NCBI RefSeq assembly: GCF_905147045.1
Contig: NC_065910.1
Location: forward strand, 1,984,001-2,048,000
Source of the DNA: Nymphalis io
Lineage: Eukaryota > Arthropoda > Insecta > Lepidoptera > Nymphalidae
DNA: 64,000 nt
Direction of reading: 5' to 3'
Under the pieces are notes generated by a model. That model made no database searches. It had not been told where the DNA came from and saw only the letters and a program-made list of their open reading frames with translations. Made by a program: the position numbers and the translations under genes. Below are positions 1 to 11,425 of this stretch, one piece after another. How positions within the stretch are numbered: position 1 is the first letter of the stretch; the number at the start of each line of letters is the position of its first letter.

Positions 1-1840
1 TATAATACTGAAAGAATGACCGCATTAGATTATAAGTAAAAAGTATTTTAAGAGAAAAACGAAAAGCATTCCATTATACAAAGAATGATATTTGTTAAAT
101 AATAATTTATTATTGTTTATTCGCTTAGCACTGACCTTGTCGAATCCTCTCGTCTCTTTCGCACAAATTATATTATACACGCCGTTGATTTCCGTACGGT
201 TTTCCTACGAGATATCCGCGCAAACAAAAATAAACTTTATTTTAAACGTCATAAAATAAAATGTTCATTGACGCTTCATTTTTCAGTGTTTATCTTACAC
301 TTACGCAACAAAACAGTATAAGCGGCAGTTTGTTTAAATTAAAATCGAACTTATTGTTAATACTTTAAGGTCGGAATTCGAATGGCTTATAAAATTATGA
401 TAGGTGTGAATTTAAATGAAATCTTGTCTATGTTATCTTACACATAGCAATGTCATACTAACATATGTGTAAGTAGTGTAGACGCCGCGGCGTAAGAGTA
501 CGCTCACAATTTATAATTTAATTACTAATCAACAATTTAAATATAAAATTAAAGTGTTCAATTAATTGACATGTTATAAAGTGTTTTACGAGTGAAGTGT
601 GCGTTTAAGTGATGCCTGAAGCAAATATTTCGTAACGACACCATATATGGATTTTGAAGTTAAATATTTACATAAAATTATTTAATAACTAACTAACTCG
701 ATTAGAGTTATATTTAACGTTTTATGTAAAGAGGTTTTAGTTTTTTTGTTTTTAATTCACTTTCGTAACATGGCAATGATACTTTTAATAGCGTGATTGT
801 TTAAATTAAGATTATCCTTAAATGGAAGGACGTGATCATTTAATAAGTGAGATGTTATTTAATTAATATATTATTTTTTTGGTCTATATAAATTGATTCA
901 TATCGGCCTAATGTTGATACGATTTTGATGCGATTTGTGTTATATGTAGATATAAATCGAATTGGATTAAATGTGCAAATTGTATGGATTATTGAACTGA
1001 GGTAATCAAGTCAAATACTATAGTGGCCATACTCATAACCAAAGTTTAACACACGGTATCTAATGCAAATATTTGTTTGTATGTTATACTTATCTCGTAA
1101 ACTGATCAAATTTGATAAATCTGCTTGATCAAGATATAGATATGAAGGAAAATTAAAACTGCAATATGACGGGAAATTATTGCATTTCTACTTCACAGAC
1201 CACGCATTAATGATTTACCACCAAATATAATAAAATGTAGTCCACACTTCGCGTTGGTCTCTCTGTTTAAACGCGATAAACTCAACAACGAATTTTCATA
1301 CGCTCAACACCATTGGACGGATTCATTACAACGGTTTAAGTGTATAAATTATTAGGGTTTTGTGTAAATTAACTGAAACGTTTACACAAAACGAGGTGTT
1401 TGTTGAATATGTCGAAAAATAAATATATGCCGACTGAAGTCGCTAAATCGAATCAGAGTTATATGTATACGCTTTATACACACCCTCCGTCATTATAATC
1501 GTAATAATTTAACTTAATATTAAGTTCGTATTGTTTTTTTGTTGTACATATATGAATGATTGATATATAGATACATATATACAAGAGACGATTATGTACT
1601 AAGCAGAGGTCAGAGGTCAATCCGGTCTATCTCAAGAACAGTTACTCACACACTCGTATATTTAAATTGGTATATAATGCGGCACAATTTAAAACCAAAG
1701 GGCAAGTAACAATATATCAATAATTGTCAATTGACCAAATTTTAAAATGAACTAACTTTTATACTCTCGATAGTATTATTTTTTTAATCGGTGCAAATAA
1801 GTAGAAGTATGTGCAGGTCGATGCCTGGTAATCAGCAACT
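1..1840. other. AT-rich DNA without a supported gene; possible leader-like block
   Basis: I find no exon with coding character. Two locally GC-richer blocks (about 120-240 and 477-630) read like unique sequence. The second ends in a leader-like stretch with the short frame ATGCCTGAAGC, which stops after eight codons. It might be a noncoding first exon or promoter of a downstream gene, but nothing ties it to one. Confidence 0.3.
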
Positions 1841-1849
1841 GCGCGATTT

Positions 1850-2040
1850 TTTAAGGCATTTCCTGACTCGCACAACCACTCTGTGGAACCAGCTTTTGCC
1901 GGTGACTTTTCCGAACCGATATTACATGTAATCAGAAAAGAGTGTACTCATTCCTTAAAGGCCGGCAACATGGGTGGTAGTCACATTCCATCAGGTGAGC
2001 CTCTTGATCGTTTGCCCCATCTAACATAAAAAGGTCTCTC
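1850..2040 (+). mobile_element. Non-LTR retrotransposon 3' end, decayed
   Basis: The frame RTTTLWNQLLPVTFPNR followed by stops, and the tail CATCAGGTGAGCCTCTTG before an A-rich end, match the C-terminal ORF and 3' UTR of a jockey-like lepidopteran LINE as I recall it. At least two stops show it is dead and 5'-truncated. Confidence 0.55.
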
Positions 2041-3540
2041 AAGGGTGGTACTAGCCAAGAGTTATTCTTCCGTCAAATAACATTACTTTGAATTGTGTTC
2101 TAGTTTGACTATGGAGGGCGGCGTTTAATTATTAACGCATGGACATAACCCATAGGTTTCGTGGTTAATTAAAATGCGTTTTAAATATGGTTTATACATC
2201 AGTCTTACAGTGTTTTTAAGTTTATTGTTTACGGCTGAACCGACGTAGAGGTCTGGAGGCTAAGGGACAACGAAGGTCGAGGACCGTAATTATTTTCGAA
2301 ATAAATTGAACAATTACTTTCATTCGAATGTTTCAATAATATTTTTTTTGCGAAACATATTTTTTTTTTGTAACAAACATACTTCTTATTATCTATTACG
2401 TAATCACATATAATATAAAATATACCAACACATTTTATGAACTTATAGCTAATAATTATCAAATATTTTGAAGTTTAAATATGATGAAATAAAAACGGAA
2501 ACGTTTTAGAAGAATTTGTATTGTAACTTCCAAGCTTTCCTTTCACATTTGAGTAAGCTGTCTGATATTCATAGGCTGTGGTCGGTGAAGCATGAGTGTA
2601 TGCAACACGTAAATATTATGTTAAAAACTTAATTTTTGATCTCTTATAGCCAACCTCGACTGTTTTTTTGCTTGGACGCGACCTCGTCAACTTGCTTTTT
2701 ACTTTTAATGATTACGCTTATATAAATAAAAATGAACGTTTATTTCTGTTTGTCTACGTTTCTAAATAATTCGTCAATTATGATGAAACTTTAGTGTGAT
2801 GTTTTGTAAACGTCCTCGAAGGTAATTGGCCCAAAACAAAAATGTTTTTTTTTTTTTTCATGATTCAATATAAACGTTTTGTGTAGACTATTCGTGTTCG
2901 TGTATTCGACTATGTGTATTCCATTCGTGCGCAGCCGGGAGGGGTATATAGTTAATTATATAAATACACCATTTTTAAAAAGACCATTTAATATCATTCG
3001 TACAAAGTATATGAGAAATAAAGCTATTATAACAAACGTAGCGATATTTTTTTTTTGCATTAAAACATTTTTAATACAGGATACGCCTAGCGTGCTCGTA
3101 ATATACGTTACTTTAGTGCTATACTGATGTTAAAATTATCATGATTCATAAATTCGATAATTTTGAAGTTTTCGAGAAATATGTATAATACTATTATGAA
3201 ATATTAAAGACTGACTTACACACATGCTAAATCGATGCTCATATCAAACCCTAGATATACTATATTCAAGTACCCAAGTATTAAAAGCACTTTTGAATTA
3301 TCATTTTACAAAATAAATTAAAGAGCGACCTTTCAAAATCAAGACACTCAGTACTCTCATTCAGAGTCGTATTCTCCTTATAAAATTAAATTTATAATAT
3401 ATTCATTCTGCACGTTATCTGCTTTAGAAAACGAATAATTACACGTTTTTTTATAAGGTATTTTTATTTTATACAAAGTAATATGCATAATTTTTTAATG
3501 TTTTTAAGATAAGCTTTAAATTTACTGTACCAAAGATACT
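2041..3540. other. Gene-free AT-rich DNA
   Basis: Long T-runs and a diffuse repeat-like stretch (about 2690-2850, with GATGAAACTTTAGTGTGATG and CGTCCTCGAAGG) resemble common lepidopteran interspersed repeats. Short open frames here lack coding character. Confidence 0.4.
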
Positions 3541-3544
3541 CTAC

Positions 3545-3712
3545 TGCCAAACAATAATACTTAGTATTGTGTTTTGGTTTGAAGAGTGAGTGACTCACTC
3601 ATTTTTGTAACTACAAGCGCAAGGCATAAAATTGGTGGCGTGGTGTATTCCCGATGTAAGAGATAGCTAATATTTCTTACAGTACTAATGTCTGGTGACC
3701 ATTTACGTGACG
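3545..3712 (+). mobile_element. SINE-C (Bm1-like), 5'-truncated
   Basis: It begins at CTGCCAAACAATAATACT and runs through GGTTTGAAGAGTGAGTGA to GGTGACCATTTACG. It joins the next SINE-D copy directly, so one probably inserted at or within the other. Confidence 0.6.
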
Positions 3713-3972
3713 ATCTGGTTGGCGTAGTTGGTAGATACTTGCCTTTTACGCCGAAGGTTGTGGCTTCGATTCCCACCCAGGACAGACATTTGTGTGCATG
3801 AACACGTCTGTTTGTCCTGAGTCTGGGTGTAATTATCTATTACAAAAGAAAAGTAGTATATGTAGTATATCGGTTGTCTGGTTTCCATAGCACAAGCTTT
3901 GTATAAGCTTAATTTGGGATCAGATGACCGTGTGTGAAAAATGTCCCAAGATATTATTATTATTATTATTTA
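3711..3972 (+). mobile_element. SINE-D, full-length
   Basis: The tRNA-like head (GGTTGGCGTAGTTGGTAGA as A box, GGCTTCGATTCCCACCC as B box) is followed by a body with TTTGTCCTGAGTCTGGGTG and a tail GATATTATTATTATT. The head marks a tRNA-derived pol III element. Confidence 0.75.
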
Positions 3973-4540
3973 ATTTCAGGTTGTCTATTTGCCCGCCCGG
4001 CTATTTTATAAAAAAATATAACGCAGATATGATACTTCTAAAGTTCTATGAAAAATTTCAAGTTTCTTGACAAGTTATATAGAAATCAACTGCATATAAA
4101 ATATATATATTAAAAAGCGTATAAATTACTTAATAGAAGGCATACGATGTTTATAACGCAAGGGGTCACCCATTAGTCAGAGTTACCGTGACCACACATT
4201 GATTGACATAATCTGTTTAACAGGATGCAAATACATATCTATGTACATAACCGATAGCGAACACACGGGGGCTAAACTACACACTGCGTTTACATAAAGT
4301 TTTTATTTTACACGAAATTAAAAATTAAGTAACAGCCTAAATACCCCACTATTGGGCTTTTCTCTACTTACACGTGTGTCAGGATTTCATCAGATGCAGA
4401 TTAACTCACGATGTTTTAGTTTACCGAAGTACGAGGTGAATTATTATAAACACATATTAGCAATAAGCACATAAAAATTATGTAGCACTTGTATGTATTT
4501 GATCACGCTATCTGCAATTTGTGCCACGTGATCTAACCAA

Positions 4541-4800
4541 GTCGAGATGGCCTAGTGGTTAGAACGCGTGAATCTAAAAACCACTGAATATTTATGTGCA
4601 TAATTTGTGTTTATAATTCATCTCGTGCTTGACGGTGAAGGAAACCTACATATGTCTAATTTCATGTAAATTATGCCACATGTGTTTTCACATTTCTACC
4701 AACCCGCATTGGAGCAGCGTGGTGGAATAAGCTCCAAACCTTCTCCTCAAAAAGAGGAGGCCTTAGCCCAGCAGTGGGACATTAAGAGGCTGTTACTGTT
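4541..4800 (+). mobile_element. SINE-B with internal deletion in the tRNA-like head
   Basis: The head GTCGAGATGGCCTAGTGG jumps from GCGTGAATCTAA to CCACTGAA, so the B-box region is missing. The body (CGGTGAAGGAAA, TGGAGCAGCGTGGTGGAA, GCCTTAGCCCAGCAGTGGG) is intact. Confidence 0.75.
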
Positions 4801-4910
4801 CAAACCACTGAGCCAGATAAACTCAATTTTAAATATAAGTATTCATTGTTAAGTTTAAGCGTTGCTTACAGAATAAAATATATTAGTTTGGTGTACATAG
4901 CGATTTAAAC

Positions 4911-4995
4911 ACAGTAGAGTCCTAGTAATCCGAACTAAATGAGGGCAGACCACGTCCGGATCATCGCATATCATAATTAAACGGAACTTGCATTA
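4911..4995 (+). mobile_element. Possible pogo/Tigger-type DNA transposon terminus
   Basis: CAGTAGAGTCCTAGTAATCC followed by GAACTAAATGAGGG resembles the CAGTAGAGTCCC..ATCCGAAC termini of pogo-like elements as I recall them. I found no matching second terminus, so this is a fragment at best. Confidence 0.35.
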
Positions 4996-4999
4996 AAGT

Positions 5000-6515
5000 G
5001 GACTTTTTTTTTTGTTCATAAGCGTATTCGTAGTTTCACGCTTTTTAAATTCAGACTATTAACGTGACAAGTGTGAATATCATGTTGTTTTACAAACCTT
5101 GTCCATAAGTGAAAGTTTTTTTTTATTTGTTTTGTTGCATCTGAGTGAGCTCACAAGGATAGTCATCTGGATTATATCTTATAGAATGTTATATTATTTG
5201 ACATAATATTATTAAACGTGCTGCATCGTCGAGTTAGGACAACTTTGTCCTGTAATTATATATGCAAAGTTTATATAAAAATCCAAAAATATAAAAAAAA
5301 ATATATTACAAAATACATTGATCGCTTTCACGGCTAAACCACTGAACTGATTTTAATTAATTTCGGTATAGAATAAGTTTGAACTCCTAGGACATGACTA
5401 ACTTTTATCTTACCTAACACCTTTCAATGCCCTCTCTCGACGTAAGCTAGTTTGAAATATAAAATTAAAATTTATAACTAAACACGGTAGGACCATCAAC
5501 ACGACGTTGATTTATCAATTAAACCGAAAGATTACCATTTTTTTTATACTGACAGTGCATCGTGCATTTTCTTAACATTTAAAGACAATGGTGACGTTTG
5601 TATTGAAATACAGAATTACAAACAATTCAAATACACACTTAATTCTACGAAAATTAAACATGAGAACATGTCTATTTTAATGTGTCTGTGTTGTTGTTTC
5701 ATGTAAATCAAAACTTTGCTAAGGGGAATTATGTTAACGATTATTATTATTATTATTAAATAACTTAAAACAAGAAAAAAACCATATACAAGTAAAATAG
5801 AAAAAAAAGCTTAAAATTAGTCATGCTATATAAACATATTTGCGGTCTGTAATATGATGCATACAAGGGGCGGTCTTATCACTCAAGTAGTGATCTCTTC
5901 CAGACAAGCCTGCATTAAGATTATATGAATTTTACTAAAGTCATTTAAAAAAGCCTGTAGGTCTATGAGACACAAAATAAAACAATCTGTGTATTGTTTT
6001 ACTATACTTTTTCTTTCTATTTTATAGATTTATTATACATTCGCTTAACTTACCTGATATACCTTTGTGTACCCTTTGAATAAACCCTAGACTAGAAGAT
6101 AAATATCGAAGGATTTTATATCACAAAGGATCAACAATATATTATTAGTATAAGTAAATGATTACGCTGAAATAAAATGTAATAAATAAATAACTAATTA
6201 GCTAAAAGTTTATGCATAGAAGCATAATAAAGAATTATTTACATACTTAAGTGAATTTAAAAACGTAATTCAGATTAACAGTATAAATGAAATAATAATA
6301 TGACTGTCTTTTTTTTGTTACGTCATCTCGATGAAACTGCTGAACTGATTATAATTAAATTGAATATGGAAATGATTAAATACAAGCATATATATTAATT
6401 ACGAAATAACGTAATATTCATTAGGGAATTAAGAAAATTAATTTGACGCGCAGGGACTCATAAGGGACTAGTTTACAATAGATGAACTACACTAGACGGG
6501 ATTGAAATAAATTAA
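5000..6515. other. Gene-free AT-rich DNA with worn repeat traces
   Basis: It includes a copy of the common block GATCGCTTTCACGGCTAAAC plus CACTGAACTGATTTT (about 5320-5410) and ATT microsatellite runs (about 5742). No exon is supported. Confidence 0.4.
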
Positions 6516-6520
6516 ACATT

Positions 6521-6803
6521 AGTAACAGCCTGTTAATGTCCCACTGCTGGGCTTAGGCCTCCTTTCCCTTTTGAGGAGAAGGTTTGGAGCTTATTTCACC
6601 ACGCTGCTCCAATGCGTGTTGGTAGAAAACACATGTGGCAGAATTTCAATGAAATTAGACACATGCAGGTTTCCTCACGATGTTTTCCTTCACCGTCAAG
6701 CACGAGATGAATTATAAACACAAATTAAGCACATGAAAATTCAGTGGTGCTTGGTCATCATCGGTTAAGATTCACGCGTTCTAAATACTAGGCCATCTCG
6801 GCT
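6521..6803 (-). mobile_element. SINE-B, near full-length
   Basis: Read on the minus strand, the worn head (GAGATGGCCTAGTATTTAG) lies at the right and the CAGTGGGACATTAACAGGC tail at the left. The B-box region is partly lost. Confidence 0.7.
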
Positions 6804-6809
6804 CGACAC

Positions 6810-7630
6810 AAGAGTACATACTATTTAATCTACAGCATAAAACATTAGTACACAAAAATAATTGTATTAGTCACTTATGTAGATGAGTACGTTATAATTA
6901 TTGCTGTTTAATTCTGTAAATTTTAAATTTGGAACAAAGATTTGATAATAAATAGGAAAACAAATATAAACGGACGCACATGTGTTTGAAGATATTGTAA
7001 GTTAAAGTACATAAGATGTAGATAAGTAGGTTATTGCTGTTCAGTTTTGTAATTTTAAATTCGGAACAAAAGTAAAGAAAAAATTATAAGCCAAGGCTCG
7101 AAACTATACGTCTTTGAAGTTATTGTAAGACATAATACGGTATAAATATTATGTATTTTTTGTCAAGAGCTGTTCAATTTTGATTACTATACTTAAGGAT
7201 TGTTTGTTGGACTACTTTTTGAAATAAAAACTGAATGAACCTTCTAGAAAATCTACAAATTTTTTTTTATATTATTATAAAGTTGGACAAAATCAATAAA
7301 ATAATTTTATAAGTAAACACAGCCTCCGTTATATAGCTAGATTATAAAGCCAGATCCGGGTTCAAGTATCGGATCAACCAATAAAAAATATTGCATTTCT
7401 GTCAAAGTTCTCATTAACAGACCGGATAACTACTGACAGCAAAATTAGCAATAAACTGTGACGACGCGAAAAAAAAACATTACCAAAAAAGTTCTTTAAG
7501 CTCGATGAATATAATATTTCTTTATCAAACATAACGTTTGAATGTAAAACCGTGTATTATAATTATATTCAAATTCATGTATAAAATTCATTGTATTTTT
7601 TTTTTATGAAATTTTATAAATCTTAGGTAT
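6810..7630. other. Gene-free AT-rich DNA
   Basis: It contains an approximate internal repeat (about 6895-6985 and 7020-7110 share TTGCTGTTCAGTTTTGTAA-like and CGGAACAAA blocks). A short fragment near 7345-7400 (GGTTCAAGTATCGGATCAAC) resembles a SINE head. No exon seen. Confidence 0.35.
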
Positions 7631-7633
7631 GTA

Positions 7634-7845
7634 ATCACCGCCCATAGGCATTAGCGATGTAAGAATTATTAACCATTCCGTACATCGCCAGTGCCACCAA
7701 CCTTGGAAACTAAGATGTTGTCCTTGCGCCTGTAGTTACACTGACTCACTCACCCTTCAAGCCGGAATGCATCAATACTAAGTATTACTATTTTGCACTA
7801 GAATATCTAATGAGTGGCTGGTAAATCCTTGCTCGTTATTAATTT
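7634..7845 (-). mobile_element. SINE-C (Bm1-like), old copy
   Basis: It carries CACCGCCCATAGGCATT, CCACCAACCTTGG and CACTCACCCTTCAAGCCGG, the complement of the Bm1-like body. The 5' end is lost near GGCTGGTAAATCC. Confidence 0.65.
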
Positions 7846-8194
7846 TGTATACAATAGACGGACCTATTAGTCTTGGCTAATATTTTTAATATGATATATG
7901 CATACTCGTATTTATCATTATAGTTAAGTCATTATGCAGCAGCAGTGTATTGTTAGACCATCGTATTGTAAAGTAATGTAAAGGTCACGTAGATTTGTAT
8001 TGTAACTCGAGCCGAGTAAACAGCCTTTTGTCTGCGGCTAGCTAAAGGTAAATTTAACAACAACGTATTCACATGAAAACGCATACTATATTAAATTATA
8101 AATTCATAAGTTTTAACCCATGACGTATGTGTCAATAATATGGTGATATTCATCTTTAATCAGATATAATTTATTTTCATTTTCAATAAAGGAA

Positions 8195-8655
8195 TCTGTC
8201 AGAAATGTTCAGCTTCTGGGAGCTTGTCATTGCTTATACTCCCTTGGTTCGAACAGAGTGGAAATCCCTTGGGCGCTGTTAGTAGTTAGTTAGTTAGTAA
8301 CAGCCTGTTAATGTCCCACTGCTGGGCTAAGGCCTCCTCTCCCTTTTGAATAGAAGGTTTGGAGCTTATTCCATCACGCTGCTCCAATGCGGATTGGTAG
8401 AATACACATGTGGCAGAATTTCAATGAAATTAGACACATGCAGGTTTCCTCACGATGTTTTCCTTCACCGTCAAGCACGAGATGAATTATAAACACAAAT
8501 TAAGCACATGAAAATTCAGTGGTGCTTGCCCGGGCGCTGTACTGTCTCCTATTGGATTATGATAGTAAAGGAATAGAATTTGCAACTGTGTTTGGACAAG
8601 CTTGTACAAATCTCCTGCGCAGTTTCATTTGATCTTGGCTGAAATTGGTTATCAG
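8195..8655 (+). mobile_element. SINE-A body split by a later SINE-B insertion
   Basis: The left piece (about 8195-8279, CAGAAATGTTCAGCTTCTGG onward) and right piece (8532-8655, CTCCTATTGGATTATGATAG, then CTCCTGCGCAGTT) are one old SINE-A copy without its head. The nine bases GGGCGCTGT flank the insertion at both ends. Confidence 0.65.
8280..8531 (-). mobile_element. SINE-B inserted into SINE-A
   Basis: It runs from AGTAACAGCCTGTTAATGTC to TCAGTGGTGCTTGCC and is 5'-truncated inside the tRNA-like head. The direct repeat GGGCGCTGT at 8271-8279 and 8532-8540 is the target-site duplication. A short TTAG run sits at the 3'-tail junction. Confidence 0.8.
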
Positions 8656-9162
8656 ATTGTGTTTACAAAAATAAAATTGTTTAATATTATGCTACATGGG
8701 CGACCGAACTTCGCTCTAATAGTTTTGTTCTTTTTTTTAATTGTGTAAAATTGCGTCTTTTTGGAAAAGATATATATATATATAGATAAACTTAAAGAGC
8801 AAAACCTTATCTAAATATAAAATTTAAGCCTAATCGGCCCTAACGGCCGTTTCTCGGAGACTCAAAACATATATAGCCCATTTAAATGCTTATTTAATAT
8901 TACTAGAGGTCTCGCAGTGGTCGAAATTCAACCCTAAGTCATTGATAATAAAAAGGATTTAACATTCATTATGTTGTTTTTCATTTTTTCTTATATGCAT
9001 AATTTTTTGGATTATAGTTAGCGAAACCTGGCCGGTATAGTAGTAAAAAAAACCAATGAAATGTCAAAAAACGTTTGACAATGAACGATAGACTATTGCA
9101 ACTGTATGTTTGACATTGACAGTGTGAACAAAAACTATTGAATATTTAATTTAATTTAATAT

Positions 9163-9432
9163 GACGAGCCGGTTGGCGTGGTTGGTAGAACACTTGCCTT
9201 TCACGCCGAAGGTTGCACGATTCCCACCCAGGACAGACATTTGTGTGCATGAACATGTCTGTTTGTCCTGAGTCTGGGTGTAATTATCTATATAAGTATG
9301 TATTTACAAAAGAAAAAGCAGTATATGTAGTATATCAGTTGTCTGGTTTCCATAGCACAAGCTTTATACAAGCTTAATTTGGGATCAGATGGCCGTGTGT
9401 GAAAAATGTCCCAGGATATTATTATTATATTA
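9163..9432 (+). mobile_element. SINE-D, full-length
   Basis: The head GAGCCGGTTGGCGTGGTTGG is followed by AAGGTTGCACGATTCCCACC, with a small deletion in the B-box stem. The body matches the 3711 copy and ends in an ATTATTATATT tail. Confidence 0.75.
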
Positions 9433-9702
9433 TTTATTTATAGCAAAAATACACATCAATTTTGGCTTCTGCACATCTCCGCCAAATAAACTTTAACAAA
9501 GCTAAATGTAAAACTTCTCGAGTTCTTTTTTACGTAGTATTTGTTTTTTTTTTCTTTTTATTAACAACTAGTTACCCGTACTGACATCGCTTCGAATTAG
9601 GGTCGGTCTACATGGAACGATTATATCGTAATACTTGTAACTCTATTTCGACTCTTTAACGACTTCAGTAGTTGATATCCAACAATTGTCAAAAAATCAA
9701 AC

Positions 9703-9998
9703 TGGTGGTAGGGCTTTGTGCAAGCTCGTCTGGGTAGGTACCACCCACTCATCAGATATTCTACCGCAAAACAGCAATACTTGATATTGTTGTGTTCCGG
9801 TTTGAAGGGTGAGTGAGCCAGTGTAATTACAGGCACAAGGGACATAAAATCTTAGTTCCCAAGGTTGGTGGCGCATTGGATATGTAAGCGATGGTTGACA
9901 TTTCTTACAATGCCAATGTCTAAGAGCGTTGGTGACCACTTACCATCAGGTGGCCCATATGCTCGTCCGCCTTCCTTTTCTATAAAAAAAAAAAAAAA
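9703..9998 (+). mobile_element. SINE-C (Bm1-like), young full-length copy
   Basis: It runs from CTGGTGGTAGGGCTTTGTGC to CTATAAAAAAAAAAAA. By eye it differs from the copy at 35579 by about one base over some 270 and from 50470 by about two. The resemblance to Bombyx Bm1 (GGTAGGTACCACC, CGGTTTGAAGGGTG, ACCATCAGGTGG) is from recall. Confidence 0.85.
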
Positions 9999-9999
9999 T

Positions 10000-10750
10000 T
10001 ACCGTCTTTTAATAAATTATACACTTAAATCTTGCTCATTAGAAAATCCGTCCAATGGTGAAAACCGTATGAAAATCAGTTCAGTAGTTTTAGTTTATCG
10101 CGTTTACATATACAAACAAATAGACGCAACGGGGGACTTTATTTTATTATATTTAACAATAACTGATACTACTATACCAGTACTAAACTTAAATAGGTCA
10201 CAGGTACTTGTAACTCATTGAGCGTTATTTTCGTGTGTCAGATTACTTGTTTGTCGAATCTCGTAAAGCTGCCTTCGTTCTTATTTTGAATGAAGAACAA
10301 TTTCAGCTAATATTGTTTCTAGCTCCGTTCGTTTGACATTAAATGAAATGCCTCTTGATCTTTTAGCTAAATTATAAGGCTGCAAATTAAAACGTTCTGG
10401 ATTGAAATACAAAGTCTAACCGATAAAAGGCTATTGGGTTTTTGGTCGTAAAACCGTTGTTACTACGCTTTCACACTCTCAGATGTCGTATTGCCATTCC
10501 ATTGGCTTATAAGAGTGGAGGTAATAAATTGTGCATATATATTTGTGTAATCGCTTGTGCACCATAATATCTTCTACGCAGTTAGCTACTAGAAGTCGGT
10601 CAAAAGATATTATCAGATATCATTAACTGTTCTGATTATCAGGATACTGATGCTACTAAATAAAATTAAATAAGTTGCTATCGTTTTCGTGTGTGTGAGG
10701 TTGAAAAAAAAAATCATTATTTTAGTAGAAATGCTTTGCGATAAAGATAG
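10000..10750. other. Gene-free AT-rich DNA
   Basis: A repeat trace (GAAAATCCGTCCAATGG near 10043, TTCAGTAGTTTTAGTTTATC near 10078) continues after the SINE-C poly-A. The 118-codon open frame spanning 9865-10221 lies partly in the SINE and is not a gene. Confidence 0.4.
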
Positions 10751-10754
10751 ATTA

Positions 10755-10980
10755 AATAATGTGCTCCAGACCGATTTCGGCCACGGCAGCCTATCTCAAG
10801 AAAAGGTAGTTAATTGCGCAGGACATATTATAGTGCACAAGTGTGTGCGCAAACACAGTTCCAACTTCCAGACTTTGGGCTACTACTGAGAATTTTCTTC
10901 AGAAAAACTCAATAAATTTTTATTGGCCTGACCTGGATTTGAACCCAAGACCTCGGGGTCTGCGGTCTTATATCTAGATC
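10755..10980 (-). mobile_element. SINE-A with internal deletion
   Basis: Minus-strand copy with ATTTCGGCCACGGC at the left and the B-box region (GAACCCAAGACCTCGGGG) at the right. It jumps from GCGCAAACACAG to TTCCAACTTCCAG, so the middle third is missing. It lies about 340 nt upstream of the candidate first exon of the multi-PDZ gene. Confidence 0.7.
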
Positions 10981-11317
10981 AATGGCGAAGTCAAGATTAA
11001 ATATAACGACAACAAACAATCTACATATGATTAACATATATAGTGTTAACTTGAATAATTTTAATGATTCTTCAATGGGAATAATTTATATACAAAATAA
11101 AATATTTTATATTCTACATACTAAGGTACCAACCATTTTTTTGCACTTACAGATATGTATAATATAATAATTAAGTTAACTGGTTGATGTTGTCGGTACT
11201 TTAAAAAAAATGCTCATGCCCGAAATCGCAAGAATTCTAAATATGAAATATTAGTGTTGTGTATCGTAAAAAGTGAATGATGTGTAAAGTCATAGTGCAA
11301 TCAAAAATGATTTAGTA

Positions 11318-11425
11318 ATGACTGTAATGAACGAAGTGCGCAGGCGCGAAACGGATAACTATTACAAACCGACAGCCTTCCTTAGAACAATATGGCGGCG
11401 TACATTATCCTTCAAAAAGAAAAAG
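11318..11425 (+). CDS. Candidate first coding exon of the multi-PDZ gene
   Basis: The 36 codons start at ATG 11318; a second in-frame ATG lies at 11327. They end at AAG before a good GTAAGG donor, in phase 0, which matches the phase-0 acceptor at 18944. The peptide is strongly basic (EVRRRETDNYY, then RTIWRRTLSFKKKK) and has no PDZ or L27 signature. An in-frame TAA lies about 30 nt before the ATG, and the upstream sequence reads like a 5' leader. It could instead be the first exon of another gene, or an alternative promoter exon of a longer PDZ gene. RNA evidence would decide. Confidence 0.5.

Noticed and set aside
9865..10221. 118-codon open frame on the plus strand
   Set aside because: It starts inside the reverse frame of a SINE-C, crosses its poly-A tail and ends in AT-rich repeat DNA; no splice or coding support.
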